DNA of 64,000 bases from Strix aluco. Its lineage: Eukaryota > Chordata > Aves > Strigiformes > Strigidae. Position numbers and translations under genes: made by a program. Of this stretch, positions 14,934 through 25,584 are shown in pieces (position 1 is the first letter of the stretch; each line of letters opens with the position of its first letter). Below the pieces are notes generated by a model. That model had not been told where the DNA came from. It did no database searches and saw nothing but the letters and a program-made list of their open reading frames with translations. Location: assembly GCF_031877795.1 (NCBI RefSeq), contig NC_133939.1, positions 4,507,698-4,571,697 on the forward strand, given 5' to 3'.

Positions 14934-15010
14934 ATGACACCTTGCAGGACTTTCTGAGGATCGAGGTCAAATAATCTATCAACATAGTGGCGGCTACTAG
15001 CCGTTACCTC
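14934..15010 (-). CDS. ARMC8: ARMC8 coding exon 2
   Basis: Seventy-seven bases encode residues 16-40 plus two bases of codon 41. The first residues are [20 protein letters not shown] and the exon ends with VLQGV. This matches human ARMC8 except for one leucine where human has proline (RLFDPDP). The acceptor is CTGCAG, preceded on the minus strand by a long T tract, and the donor GTAAGT occupies 14928-14933. The exon joins exon 1 in phase 0 and exon 3 in phase 2. It encodes the helical lead-in to the first armadillo repeat. Too small to stand out as an ORF, it was found by reading the minus strand for the conserved ARMC8 N-terminus. Confidence 0.96.
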
Positions 15011-17272
15011 CTGCAGAGAAAAAAAAAAAAAAAAAGAATTGTAATAGTTTGTATCAATTCATGTAACGGCAGACAAAAGGAATGGCTAATGCAGCAGCAA
15101 GTCTACAAAACCTATCAGGCAAGACAGCAGCAAAACCACAGAATCATATTCAAATGTGCAGTATGTTACTGCTGGGCAACATCCACACAAAGAATTAACC
15201 CTGTGTTTAAGTGTGATTTAAAGAAGATGATGTATTTAATGTAGATAACAACATGTTATGAGGCAAAGCAAGTCAACAGAGTGCTCTTTATGCACAGGGC
15301 ACACAAAAGGCATCTACTTCAGTTATCAGCACTGCCTTAAATTCCAATTTTATTATGTTTAATTACCATATAGAAAAAACATTAATTCCTGTAAAAGTTT
15401 ATAAGAGCAGTTAATGTTGCTCAAGAAACATACCCACAAACAAGCTCCCAAAAATAAGGAAGCTCATATCAAGACGTTTTTCTAGAACTTACTTTATCAT
15501 AACACATCTACATATTTCAGAGATCGTCCTTCTATATACTGTCCCACACAACTTCAACAGGGACAAGAGCAGAATATTCTCCATAACATTCCCATAGCTA
15601 CTTTATAAGACAGAGTGAACTCTATTCTCAGCAACAGGACCATGCTTGTAAGCTAAACATTTATGCACCAATGATTTGTTATTCCCTTTAAGAAGATCCA
15701 AAGCTGGAGATGGCAAGCGATCCAAAAAACAAGGGTGGGAAAGGGGAAGGGAATTTTCCCTCCAGGTTCTCACAAACACGTGCCGGGGTGCGTTTCCATT
15801 ATCCAACTTTTTTTTCTTCTTTTTACCAGCTTAACTTTTTATTAGGTTTTTCCCACTTTTTCTTTATGAGTTCTCCTCGAAAGAAGCTATAAAGGAATTG
15901 AAAACTCTTCCTTGCTCTTGTAAGTATCTATTCTTGGGCTGAATCTGCTCCTAGTTCCCCAGCTACAGGTCAGGAGCACCAGCAGCTTCTTGCCTGTGGT
16001 CTCAGGTAACTCAGAGAAGAATCATCACCTAGAGGCAGCAAGACTCCTTTGTCTCCAGGAATACTACTAAACTATAAACTCTGCAGATAAACTTCCACCA
16101 TGTAATGAAAGATAGTATTTTTGAGAACAGCAGGAGACTTTCATCTACCTGACCTATGCATTTATACGCAAAAGTCTTCCGGACTTCAGAAATCTCACCG
16201 CTTTCTGTTTCTAAAATATCCTGGCTTTTACCCTATCAAATATGCAGGAGAAGGGCATTCATATCCAGGCAAACAAGTTTTTCAGGTAGTCCCCAAAAAT
16301 AAAGAATTTATCAACATCATCAGTTTCACGGTTCTCTTACCTAATAAGAAATTCTAAGGGGGGGAAAAAAAAAAAGCAAAAGCCCAAAACCTCGCCTCTT
16401 TTAAGCAGTATCCACACTACACCTTTTCCATTGTTACTCCCAGCACACGACTCCGATGAGCAGCAGGGCCGGGCAACCAGCACCGGCTGTTCTACTTACT
16501 CACAGCCTTCCCCGAGGAAACTAGTGGTAGTTGTCAGACCCCCTTCCCCAACACCAGCGCCCTGCCCACAGATGCAACACATCAGCCTCCTCCCTGCACC
16601 AGAAGCCAACAAGGCCCTGTCGTGAGGTCCCGAAGAGCTACGAGATCAGCGTTTCGCCACCAAAACAACACCCACTCGCTAGCAAAGGCGGGGAGCGCAT
16701 GCTTCGCCAGCCCCGACCAGCCCGGTACGCTTCTGAGACCCTGCTCTCCTCCGCAGCAGTTTGGTTATTCCAGCTCAAAATAACGTCAACGAACCCTCTT
16801 TTTGCTGAACGGGAGTTTTGGAGGGACCAAAAACATTTACAGGAGAACAGCTGAAGAGTGTAAGTCGTGTCATCAGGTAAAAATAAAATTCAGAAAAGAC
16901 AGCACCTCTACCAAAAATGGGAAGAGACTCCTCAGGAAAGGGGGGAATGCCGATCCCCTTTGGGAAGAAGTTGTTGCGTCGGGAGGGGGGGGGGGGGGGG
17001 GACAAGGGAACGAGCGCCCTACCGACACCCATGTCAGCCCTGCGGCCCACCTCAGCCCGCCAGGCCCCGGCCCCAGCCCCGGCCCGCCGGGCCCCCCGCC
17101 ACCACACAAAGGGGCCCAGCAGGTGCCGGGGGCCCCCCAGCGCACAGCCCGCGGCGCGGCCCCCCGCGGAAGCCAAGGTCAGGCCCGGCCCGGCCCAGCC
17201 CAGCGGCAGGCGGGCGCCCCCCCCGGCGGCCACGCTAACGGGCGGCGGCGGCGCAGGGGCCGCGGCACTCAC
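15011..17272 (-). other. ARMC8: ARMC8 intron 1
   Basis: This intron runs from the GTGAGT donor after exon 1 to the CTGCAG acceptor of exon 2. The part next to exon 1 is very GC-rich and belongs to the CpG island. It includes a run of 17 G at 16985-17001. The remainder is ordinary intron sequence with no recognisable gene. Long GC-rich open frames here have no homology that I recognise and are products of stop-poor composition. Confidence 0.8.
16985..17001 (+). repeat. Poly-G run (17 G)
   Basis: An uninterrupted G-run on the plus strand inside ARMC8 intron 1, about 270 bases from the exon 1 donor. In the ARMC8 transcript it reads as a C-run. Confidence 0.9.
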
Positions 17273-17317
17273 CGAGAGGACGCTCATGCGGAGCGGCGCC
17301 TCCAGCACGCACGCCAT
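17273..17317 (-). CDS. ARMC8: ARMC8 coding exon 1 (start codon)
   Basis: The ATG at 17317-17315 opens the reading MACVLEAPLRMSVLS (15 residues), and the donor GTGAGT follows at 17272. Human ARMC8 begins MACLLETPIRMSVLS, so the start and exon boundary agree. A second methionine at residue 11 is also conserved. The start codon has a strong Kozak context (CCAAGATGG). ARMC8 is a scaffold subunit of the GID/CTLH E3 ubiquitin ligase, acting in cytoplasm and nucleus. The three exons in this window give about 64 residues, roughly one tenth of the 660-670-residue family length. The frame continues open into the intron, but that extension is GC-rich read-through and not coding. Confidence 0.95.
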
Positions 17318-17322
17318 CTTGG
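17313..17322 (-). promoter_or_regulatory. YY1-like motif overlapping the ARMC8 ATG
   Basis: On the minus strand the start codon sits in CCAAGATGGC. This agrees with the core of the YY1 consensus (AAGATGGCGGC type), which often overlaps start codons or first exons of TATA-less housekeeping genes. Binding is inferred only. Confidence 0.4.
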
Positions 17323-17888
17323 CGGACGCAGCAGCAGCTCCGGCGGCGGCGCCCTCACGCTCGCGCGCGCGTCGCTGCTGCCGCCGCCGCCGCCGGCGGG
17401 CACGGCCTCATCGCGGAGCGCAGGGCCGCGGGGCGGGGGAGGGACCGGGAGGCGGCGGGGGGGGGGGGTGGGGGGGGAAGGGGGACGGGAGGAGGCGGGG
17501 CGCCGCGGCCTGGCGCGCAGCGAATCGGCCGACGCCGAATCGCCGCTAATTTCCGCCAGCACGCCGCCACGGCGCACGCGCCCCTGCCCGCCCCGGCCCC
17601 GGCTGCCGCGCGCGCCCGCCCGCACCGCCCGGCCCGGTGGGCGCTGCTGCGCGCGCGCGCGAGGGAGGGCGCGGCCGGCGGGGCGGGCCCGTCTCGCGCA
17701 CCGCCCTCTGCGGCGGGAAGCGGCGGCGGCCGCGGCCTGGCGCAGCGCGAGCCGCTCCCCTCAGCTCCCCCACCTCCGTCCCCTCAGCCCAGCTCGTCCC
17801 GCCAGCCCGCCGGGAGGACGGCGGAGGGGGGGGCCGGGTGACCGACTCCCTCCGGCTGAAGGCCGGCCCCCGGGCTGCTCACCCAGCG

Positions 17889-17919
17889 CCAGAACAGCCA
17901 CCCCTCGCGGCTGTTCTGG
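17889..17919. repeat. Perfect 11-bp inverted repeat with 9-base loop
   Basis: The arms CCAGAACAGCC (17889-17899) and GGCTGTTCTGG (17909-17919) are exact reverse complements. The site is about 570 bases upstream of the ARMC8 start, at the edge of the CpG island. The arms contain AGAACA and TGTTCT, the half-sites of steroid-receptor elements, but the spacing is far larger than the usual three bases. Confidence 0.9.
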
Positions 17920-19543
17920 TCCCCGTTCCGCACCCTGTGGGACGGGGGACCCGAGCGCGGCTCTCAGGGCAGCCCCTCAGCTGAACAACAGCCTGACCTG
18001 TTTTTTATCACAAGCAACCAAGTTTAGCTTCGGCCACCTTATATTCTGGCTGGACTAGTGGAAATCCCGGCGTTTTGCAGGTCCTTCTGACAGAGCCTGA
18101 TCCCTGTCTGTGTGGGGTTCCCCTGTTCCTGTGTGGGCAGGGCCTGGGTTGGCAATTCCCTCGCACCAGGAGAGCTGGGGGGTTGCTGAAAACCATCGAC
18201 TGGGACACAGGCATGGCCTACCCCTTCCCCTCCTCTGCCCTCCTGCACCTAAATCAGGTGATTTGGATTCCTTTTTTTGTCATTGTTTTTGTTGCTTTCA
18301 TGAATTTGGTTTGGCTTTTTGCAGAAAATAAGCCCCCAAAACAGCATGTCACTTGGTTTTGTATAGGCTTCCATAAGATATTTTGGCTGAGACCTGCTGC
18401 ATTTCACATCTTGAGGCAGGGGGAGACTAATTCTGTGAACCGAAGAACTGCTCCTCAAGACAAGTTAAATGAGGGGAGGATACTTAAAACATCTCATCAG
18501 GATTCGCGCTGTCAACTTTTGGTACTGTGAGCTAAATGCAGGTTTGCCAGCTGTTACAGATTGCAGGGGATAATCAGAGCACAATAAACATACTTTGGGA
18601 TACTGCCACGAGTTGACTTTAATAGCTTTAATTTAAGAAAAAAAAATACTTCTCAAGAAAAAAAGCTGTACCCCTTTGCTTAGTTTGCTTTTCTCCAAGT
18701 AGATTAATAACATGAAGAAAATACCTGCATGTGGGCCTGGAATGAAACAGGTGAATACTCAAGCACTTTATAGGTAACAGCAAAAACATTTTTAGACTTA
18801 AGTGCAAATCTTGTATACTGAAAAATCTGTGATTATAACTTGTACGAGAGTCTGACAGAGAAACATTTTCCAGATGTTTCTCACCAAAGTTCAGAGTTTT
18901 CAGAAAGACTTTAAAGCTTCCTTTTAAAGAAGACTGAAGATTCTGGGTCTTAAGAACCGATTAAACTTTGTCAGCCTTCCCTAGTGTTTGACACAGTTTT
19001 TGGACAATTTGGTCTTTTTACTGGAAAGCTTAAAGTTCAGAGCTTCTATTGAATTCTACGTGCAGCAGAGGAACTTGCTGACAGGGAAAATCCATAACGG
19101 ATGAGAGTACAGTAGAGCTGGACACTTCAAACTGCAAAGAGGGTGTGAACAACAAGAAAGGGCACAGTAACTCTACATAGATCAGATGTGGTTTGCACTC
19201 AAAAAAAAATTTATGTTAAGTATATTTACCAGCTGCACTCTTCAATAGATGCTGAAATAACTTCAAAAAAAAAAAAATCTTTAAAGATTCAAAAAGTCAA
19301 TATTCTATCTTGCCAAAGTCTCCTGCTTTCTAGAAAGCCAAAACATATTTAGCAGGAAGGGGAGGACAGGGGATGACACAACAGAATAATTTGCTTTAAA
19401 AACATATCAAGTCAATCTAAAAAGTCTATTACATGTAACATACATCTTCCACTCCAGTTCACGTAGAATCCAACAGCTGAATACCATGCTCAGATTTCCT
19501 GGGAGACCTTTCAAGTTCATAACACAATTTATACTTAAAATAC

Positions 19544-19549
19544 TTTATT
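19544..19549 (-). terminator. DBR1: Candidate DBR1 polyadenylation signal (AATAAA)
   Basis: A canonical AATAAA on the minus strand, about 1.86 kb downstream of the DBR1 stop. It would give a 3' UTR of about 1.9 kb. Confidence 0.35.
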
Positions 19550-21236
19550 TGCATTATAGTCTTCCAATCATGAGGCATGCTTAAGATTTTTAGGATTGTA
19601 GACCCAGGACCCTTAATGACACTCAGCTATCTTCAGTAATCTAGCTGATGGTTCACAGCTACTTGAGATAACCTGAGGGTTACACCAAACACTTCCAGTT
19701 TTCCAGCACATTGCACCACAGTTCTCTTTGGCGGGTGCTCTGACAGATGACAGGCAGAGAGAGATACAGGAGCAGTCTTAGGAGGGCCCAACTAATAACT
19801 TAGTAAACAGGATACCGTCCTCTGGAAAAAAACCTCAGGATGTTAATGGCATCAACCCGCCACTATAAAGCTGTTAATCAGAACTGTGGAGAGCATTAAT
19901 TTTGCCATTTTCTATCTCTTGAATACTTACACACATTTAGAGAACTGCTGACAGGAGAAGAACCAAGATGAATCCCAGAATGTGGAAGTGATTTAAAGAC
20001 GGAAGTCTTGACCTTAAAGTGTTTCCCTGATACAAATTCACACTCACTGATTCCTTTCCCTCGTGGCTCCCTGTCCAGTTCCCTCATCTCTCAGGACACT
20101 TTCTTCTCCACAATGCCTGTGCCTTAGAGGAATAAAAGCACCCAGAAGCCACCTCTGCTCTCAGGGGCAGCACAGTCCCGAGAAGTCCTGCTCCGCCTGG
20201 GCTCTGAAACCTCAGCACCAGCAGAACTTGACTGTTAGACTGATGAGTCTAATGACATATGCTATAGTTCTTGAAAACACTGTTATTTTCACAACTTCAG
20301 GAAATTTTGTTATCCTCACAGCCTTTTAGGCCAAAGGAGCGTAATTTGTTTGTTAATAATTCAGGGCAAACTAGAACAGTAAAAAGAAAACTTCCAAGAG
20401 GATCTATATTCTGGCAACTCCTGTTCTCCCTCAGCTGAAGCTTATGAAGGTAGTTTGGAAGGTGCTGAATCCAGCTGTAAGAATTCGGCAAATTACACAC
20501 TAAAGAGAAGCGAGAGGTGAAAACTTAAGGCTAATGATAATGGTAGGCATTATTGTCTCAAGCAACTTAGAAACATCAACCATCTTATGTGAAAATACAA
20601 CACAGCCTTAATTAGTAAGAATTGAGACAGTGATGATTTTCACTTTTAGGAAGCTGTTCATCCTAACTACTTACATGTTAATTTCAAGACATGGTTCTCA
20701 AGTTTTAAGAAACAGCACACAAGTGAGTTTTTAAGAACAGAGATGCACTCTTCCATGATTCCCCTAAAACTGTCCTGCTTCAAATTCAGAGGCTTGGTTC
20801 CCTATCAAAACTGTAATTAAAAGCCAATACTGGACAATACACATTGTTTTGCTTAAGACCATGAAGCTTTTCTATGGCATAAATATCACCAGATACAGTA
20901 ATCTTCACTGTTCTATTGCTGTTTTGTTATCATGGGAATTCTATTTTCAAATTTAGTTCACAGAGTTATTGCATATGCTACTTTGTATTAAAAGTTCAGT
21001 ATAAAACAAGACAAAAGCAGTAAAATCAAATCATTCAGTCTGCTAAGTCATACATCCTCTCACTTTGACTTGAGTTTTAGAGTTCTGTTCTTGTTAAACA
21101 AGCACGGTGGGTCTTGTATAGCAGTACAGCTGAAGAAATGCAGTATACGCTAATAACCAAAATCAACTGATTATACATGAGCTTTAAATCCTTTGACAAA
21201 GTAATTTGTTGGAGAAGTCTGCTTCTGACTTAGATG

Positions 21237-21242
21237 TTTAAT
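21237..21242 (-). terminator. DBR1: Candidate proximal DBR1 polyadenylation signal (ATTAAA)
   Basis: The common variant ATTAAA on the minus strand, about 170 bases downstream of the stop codon. It could serve a short 3' UTR form. The motif is common by chance in AT-rich DNA. Confidence 0.25.
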
Positions 21243-21408
21243 CCAGATAAATCTTGTTCCCTGCGAGAGGTACATACAGCCTCTTCAGCTTAAGAACATA
21301 ACATGAATAAGATCAAGTAACATTAAAAGCACGAGTAGTCCACCACAGTTCTCACCTCCTTCCCATAAAAAGGTACGGAGAGAACTTACGTATACATCAT
21401 ATGAAGTA

Positions 21409-22087
21409 TTACTCTGTTTTATCTTCATCCTCTGCAGCATAGATAGCTTGATTCCTTCTCTTAATTTTTTTAATGCCACTGTTTCCATTTTCACTACCAC
21501 CAATGCGCTTTAAGGGTCTGTCATTTAAGCTCTTCTCTTCCACCTGCTTACTCACACCAGATTTCTCCAGTTCCTCGTTAGTGGAATCCATAGCATCGTC
21601 AGACGATACTGCCATGGAATCTGGCATGATCCGGATGTCAGAGAAACTTGCAGAAAAGTCAGGAGGATGATCAGGGGAAGGATCTACAGAACACGTACTC
21701 AGGTCTTCGTCACCACCTTCTTCATCCAGCATTATTTCATCTGGATTAATGGATGAAATTCCGGAATTATCTGTATTATACTCACTGGGTTCCTCTGCTG
21801 ACCCAGTACTGTCCATCTCCTCTTCCTCCTCCTCCTCTTCATACTCGCCTCGTACTGAGCCCTCTTCTTTAGCTTGCTGGATCCTGTCATTGATGTCAGT
21901 GAGGCCAAACTGGGCACAAAACTCAGTGGTCTGTGGATTGATGGTATGAACTGGTTCCACGTGTTTTTGGGGCTTGCTGGGATCATAACAAGCAGCTGTC
22001 AATGTGAAGTTACAAGGAATTTTGAGGTTATGATTCAGCTCTTCTAACACTTCTTTGATGGCTTCTTCTGTCGCACTGTAATCCCAC
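21409..22087 (-). CDS. DBR1: DBR1 exon 8, C-terminal coding exon and stop
   Basis: The exon supplies the last base of codon 314, then residues 315-539 and the TAA stop at 21411-21409. The acceptor ends CTTTAG at 22088-22093. It begins WDYSATEEAIKEVLEELNH, the conserved debranching-enzyme C-terminal domain, which includes AACYDPSKPQ and NPQTTEFCAQFG. A disordered acidic tail follows, with a run of eight glutamates and the conserved SEYNTDNSG and SSINPDEIMLDEE segments. Near the end KKIKRRNQAIYAAEDED looks like the nuclear localisation signal, which fits a nuclear enzyme. Summed over eight exons the gene has 1620 coding bases, or 539 residues, against 544 in human DBR1. The long open frame continues 13 codons upstream into the intron, which is not coding. 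Confidence 0.98.
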
Positions 22088-22620
22088 CTAAAGTGTATAA
22101 AGTTAAAACAAATGCAGCTAGTCAAAAGGTATTTCCTGTTCCCACTGCAAAAAGAAACTTTTAAAGGTGGATAGATAATAAATTCATCTTACAACAGACA
22201 CCTAATTTTTCAAATGTTTTTTCAGGAAAATATATTGCCTTTGGTCAACACCGAGATTCCCCTCTCCCCACCAAGGATTTGTGTGTTATGTCAACCCACT
22301 CAATAAGCCTTCACCCGCCCACCCCCATAATCCAGCCTGATTTTCAGCCTCACAGTATAAATGGCAAGAAGATCAGCCACCATGTATTTTTTGCCCCATC
22401 AAACTGTGGTATAAGTTTGCAAAACAAAACTAACTGCCCGTGTAGAGCAGTAAAGAAATTGTATGCTCTAGAGTAGAGCCTTGTCACCATCCCTTTTCCA
22501 AGGCATTTAGCAAATCCTACAGGCATTATAGGCTGCAGAACAGAGAAACACAACTCTAAGATAAGTTTACTTCCAGTCCAGCAAAACCATGCTTTCCTCT
22601 CTACTTTGCACGCAACTCAC
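22088..22620 (-). other. DBR1: DBR1 intron 7
   Basis: A 533-base intron with GTGAGT donor and a pyrimidine-containing CTTTAG acceptor. Nothing else is recognisable in it. Confidence 0.9.
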
Positions 22621-22766
22621 TTTGCATGCAGGCCATTCTTTTCAGGCATGTTCCATGCGCTCTGAGTCACATTAACAAGACTGTTGGTGGCCTTGAGGAC
22701 TGCAATCCACTCAGCATCATACTCCAGCGAGTCACCCGCGCTAGGATCATGCTCTATGTCTATTAT
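22621..22766 (-). CDS. DBR1: DBR1 exon 7
   Basis: The exon encodes residues 266-313 plus two bases of codon 314. It begins [20 protein letters not shown] and ends [10 protein letters not shown], matching the human ILEIEHDPSAPDYLEYDIEW to NNGLHA region of the lariat debranching enzyme C-terminal domain. A long T tract precedes the ACAG acceptor (donor GTGAGT). The split lysine codon is completed by the first base of exon 8. The tryptophan and tyrosine pattern is that of the DBR1-specific domain, which packs against the phosphoesterase core. Confidence 0.97.
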
Positions 22767-24414
22767 CTGTTTAAAAAAAAAAAAAAAAACAACAGAAAAC
22801 AGATGAGGTGAGTTATCTCCCTTGACATCAAAAGAGGATTAAAAGTTTGAAGTGTTACTTGCATGGTACAGAGTTTCAATTAAGTTTCAAGTATACTGAG
22901 CTACTGGTCTCAAATAAGTCCTCTCAAGTTAGCCCTACATAAAAGTTTATAGCAATAAAGGAGTAAGAAAGGACAATCAGCAAAGGTAAAAAAGGCATTT
23001 CTGTATTTTAGCTTACAGCAATTAAAAAGCAGAACACTCTCCTCCCTACTGCCAGCTACTGGACAGTTATGCAACTTGGAAACCAAAATTTGCCTGCTCA
23101 AGTTCATGCCGCCTTCTAAGCGGAAATACATGAAGAATTGGTAGAAACAGTTGTTCTGCTGTATAAACACGCATTCCTAGCACAGCAATGAAATTACCAT
23201 GAAATGTTTTTAAACTCTTTCCACAGCTGACAAATTGAAATCCAAATCGCTTCGTCTTCAGTCACATTAACCCAAATCAAACCTGGTTTAGCCAAACTGC
23301 ACTAGTCAGGCTCTGAGTTTAAATTATCCATAAAGTAATTCAACTTTTCAATGTAGTTTTAGGGGAAAAAAATAAGAAAGGATAGACTTTAAACCAGAGC
23401 TACACACACAGGTGGATCAGCACCCTGCTGGAGGTAGTACTACTCCAGCAAGTTTTGCTACAGGATTTTAAGTCTGGGCTAGCATCCCAGTGTACTTTTG
23501 CAGAGCAAAACCCCATCCTCATACTCTCTCCCATCTTCAAAGGTAGCTACTAGGACAAATGGATCCCACCACACATCCAAAGGACAGATAATGAACCATC
23601 TTCCCTTTAAGTTGACAAATAAAAGCTACTTTAAAGTGAGACTACTAAAACACTTGACTGCATTTGAAGAACATGCTGTCAGCAGCTCCCTCTCATAGCA
23701 AAGGATTTTAGATTCATCCATTTCAGATTTTACAGATGGCACCCCAGGCAGCATACACAGGCTGCAGATATGAACATTGTTGTGCTCTTGGCAAATCAGT
23801 TTGGCACTCATACTGAAAATTCCCACAACCTAGACCTCCTACTTGTCCACTGCCCTTCCTGGCCAAGATATGCACCAAACAAAAAGAAGCAGAGCCATTC
23901 TCCCAGAAGTCGCACCAATTCCTGCTGGAATTCACAATACTGTAAGGAAATTACAGTACTCAACTTAGGACTCAGTCCTCTCTGAATTCATGAATCCAGA
24001 TCTGAAGAAAGAGGCACTAGCTGACCCAAACTAAACTGTGAAAGAAGAGGAGCCTCAAGATGGACTTTCTTCTTAGGTTTCACATTTGACAAAAACAAAC
24101 AAACAAATAACGACAAGAGGAGATTCAATTCAGGTTAAAGTAGAGCTACTCCTCCAATTAAGTCAAGTACTTGTTCCAAGGTGGAAGAAAACAGTAGGAA
24201 TAAGCAAACACGGGGCCTCCGTGACAGGACACAAGGTCTGCTTATTTCAAGACAGTGTTATACAAAGACCATTCCACACATACACCATTCCTAGTTTCTT
24301 TCCAATTCCTCCATTTATCAGAACTATTCTTCAGCTTGTATCTAAGCACAGAACTTAGCAGTCCAGACAAGTGAAGTACTTAAAAAGTGAAAACCCACTG
24401 CACATGGTCATCAC
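22767..24414 (-). other. DBR1: DBR1 intron 6
   Basis: A 1.65-kb intron with no recognisable gene, RNA or retroposon. Short open frames on both strands have no support. Confidence 0.85.
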
Positions 24415-24495
24415 CTGCAGAAAGTCTCTGTGCGGCAGGCATTTATCCAGAGCCAAAAACTTTGTTGCTTTTGGTAGCTCTTCTTTGGAGTTTGT
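24415..24495 (-). CDS. DBR1: DBR1 exon 6
   Basis: Eighty-one bases in phase 0 encode residues 239-265: [20 protein letters not shown], then PHRDFLQ. The [17 protein letters not shown] portion is identical to human DBR1, and the preceding linker is variable. The acceptor is CCTAG, the donor GTGATG. The conserved part follows the HLH metal-binding motif of exon 5 and belongs to the phosphoesterase fold and its junction with the C-terminal domain. Too short to appear as an open frame, it was found by conserved sequence between exons 5 and 7. Confidence 0.97.
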
Positions 24496-25359
24496 CTAGG
24501 AAACAAATGGTGTTAACACAGTCATTAGTATTTCTGTGCAATCTGACCGTTCTAAACAAGTTATACAGAGAGATTGAAAGGCATCATTTATACAGAAAAA
24601 GTCTTTCTGAAACAGAAAATCAGCATGGGATTGTAAGAAAGGGATGGAGGGACAAAGAGAAAGATAGACTTCACTGGAAGTCTAACAGGAAGCTGGATGC
24701 AGACAGCAAGATAAAGCTAGAGCCACACTTCATCCTTAACCAAGGCAGCAGAGCACACCTAGCCTTGAAGCAAAAAGAAAATCTTTAAACACAACTGGAA
24801 ACAGACTTGTTGAGTCTAGAAGGTCTAGTTACATTTTTACAGCTAAATAACTTGCAAATAGGAATAGCATGTCATACCACTTTCAGGAATAACTCAAACC
24901 AAGAGAAGTTTCAACCTACAGGGGCTGGTTTTTGACTTTACTCAGGCCACCAGACAACTTCATCTGCCAAGCCTCACTACAGGCATCCTCCCATCCCCAC
25001 TTAACCACTTTCTTCTTTTCAGTTGCTTCTCTATCACCTTGTTTTGAATTTGTCTCCTTCCCCAATCAAGTGGGAAAGAGAGTGCTTGCCTACAAACTTA
25101 AATTAAGAACTTTCAAGTGCAGTAATGTTAGCTATTTCACTCTGTCCCTGAAGATTACGTAGTTACACCACTGATTTATAACATCTCTTTAACCTACTTA
25201 AGCTAGCAGTCTTAACACCACTTCATGTTTTGCGGCTTAAGCTGAGTTTTAATAACAGACCAAAAACTTTAAGAAGTTGCTTTTTCTGCACATGGTTACC
25301 TGCATCAGAATTCTGAAACGTATTTGGACACACACATTCTTGATCCCCACCCCCCTTAC
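24496..25359 (-). other. DBR1: DBR1 intron 5
   Basis: An 864-base intron with donor GTAAGG and CCTAG acceptor. No other feature is recognised. Confidence 0.88.
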
Positions 25360-25584
25360 CTCATGTTGCATGAAAGCTGCAAATTTAACATGAAGATGTG
25401 CTGAGAACCAGTAGGTGGGTTTCAGATGCTGCAGAAGCTCTGAAGCAGCGGGGCTTCCTAATGTGTTGCTCTCCACTTCTTGACGGAAGAAGGATTTCAT
25501 TTTAAGAAGCTGTTTCTTGTTTCCATAGTGATATATGCTCCTTGGCCAGTCATGCGACATAAATATATCAATTGGACGCTTTAA
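25360..25584 (-). CDS. DBR1: DBR1 exon 5 (metal-binding histidines)
   Basis: This exon has 225 bases in phase 0 and encodes residues 164-238. It begins [20 protein letters not shown] and ends FAAFMQHE. It carries three of the metallophosphoesterase ligands at the human positions: H174 in MSHDW, and H226 and H228 in SAHLHVKF. The conserved [20 protein letters not shown] segment lies between them. The acceptor is ACAG and the donor GTAAGG. DBR1 hydrolyses the 2'-5' phosphodiester bond at the branch point of excised intron lariats, allowing their decay and the release of intron-encoded snoRNAs and mirtrons. Confidence 0.98.

Larger units (their letters stand above)
17030..17960. promoter_or_regulatory. 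ARMC8: CpG island at the ARMC8 5' end
   Basis: About 0.9 kb of strongly GC-rich, CpG-dense DNA surrounds ARMC8 exon 1 and extends upstream of it. No TATA box is evident. This is the usual layout of a housekeeping promoter. G tracts at 17457-17490 and alternating CG runs near 17650 are notable. A perfect 11-bp inverted repeat lies at 17889-17919. The transcription start itself cannot be fixed from sequence. Boundaries are estimated by eye. Confidence 0.8.
17961..21408. other. Interval between the ARMC8 promoter and DBR1 stop, including the DBR1 3' UTR
   Basis: About 3.4 kb separate the ARMC8 CpG island from the DBR1 stop codon. The right-hand part must contain the DBR1 3' UTR, since DBR1 is transcribed leftwards. 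Candidate polyadenylation signals on the minus strand are ATTAAA at 21237-21242 and AATAAA at 19544-19549. I see no other gene or recognisable retroposon. The open frame at 18075-18530 on the plus strand has no recognisable similarity and I do not call it. Confidence 0.7.

Noticed and set aside
16802-18058. A 418-codon open frame on the plus strand
   Set aside because: It runs through the ARMC8 CpG island, where stops are rare because of GC content. The product is an Arg/Pro/Gly/Ala-rich string and lies antisense to the true ARMC8 exon 1.
18075-18530. A 151-codon plus-strand frame between ARMC8 and DBR1
   Set aside because: It includes a hydrophobic stretch but no known family, and it has no promoter or splice support. 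It is probably chance.
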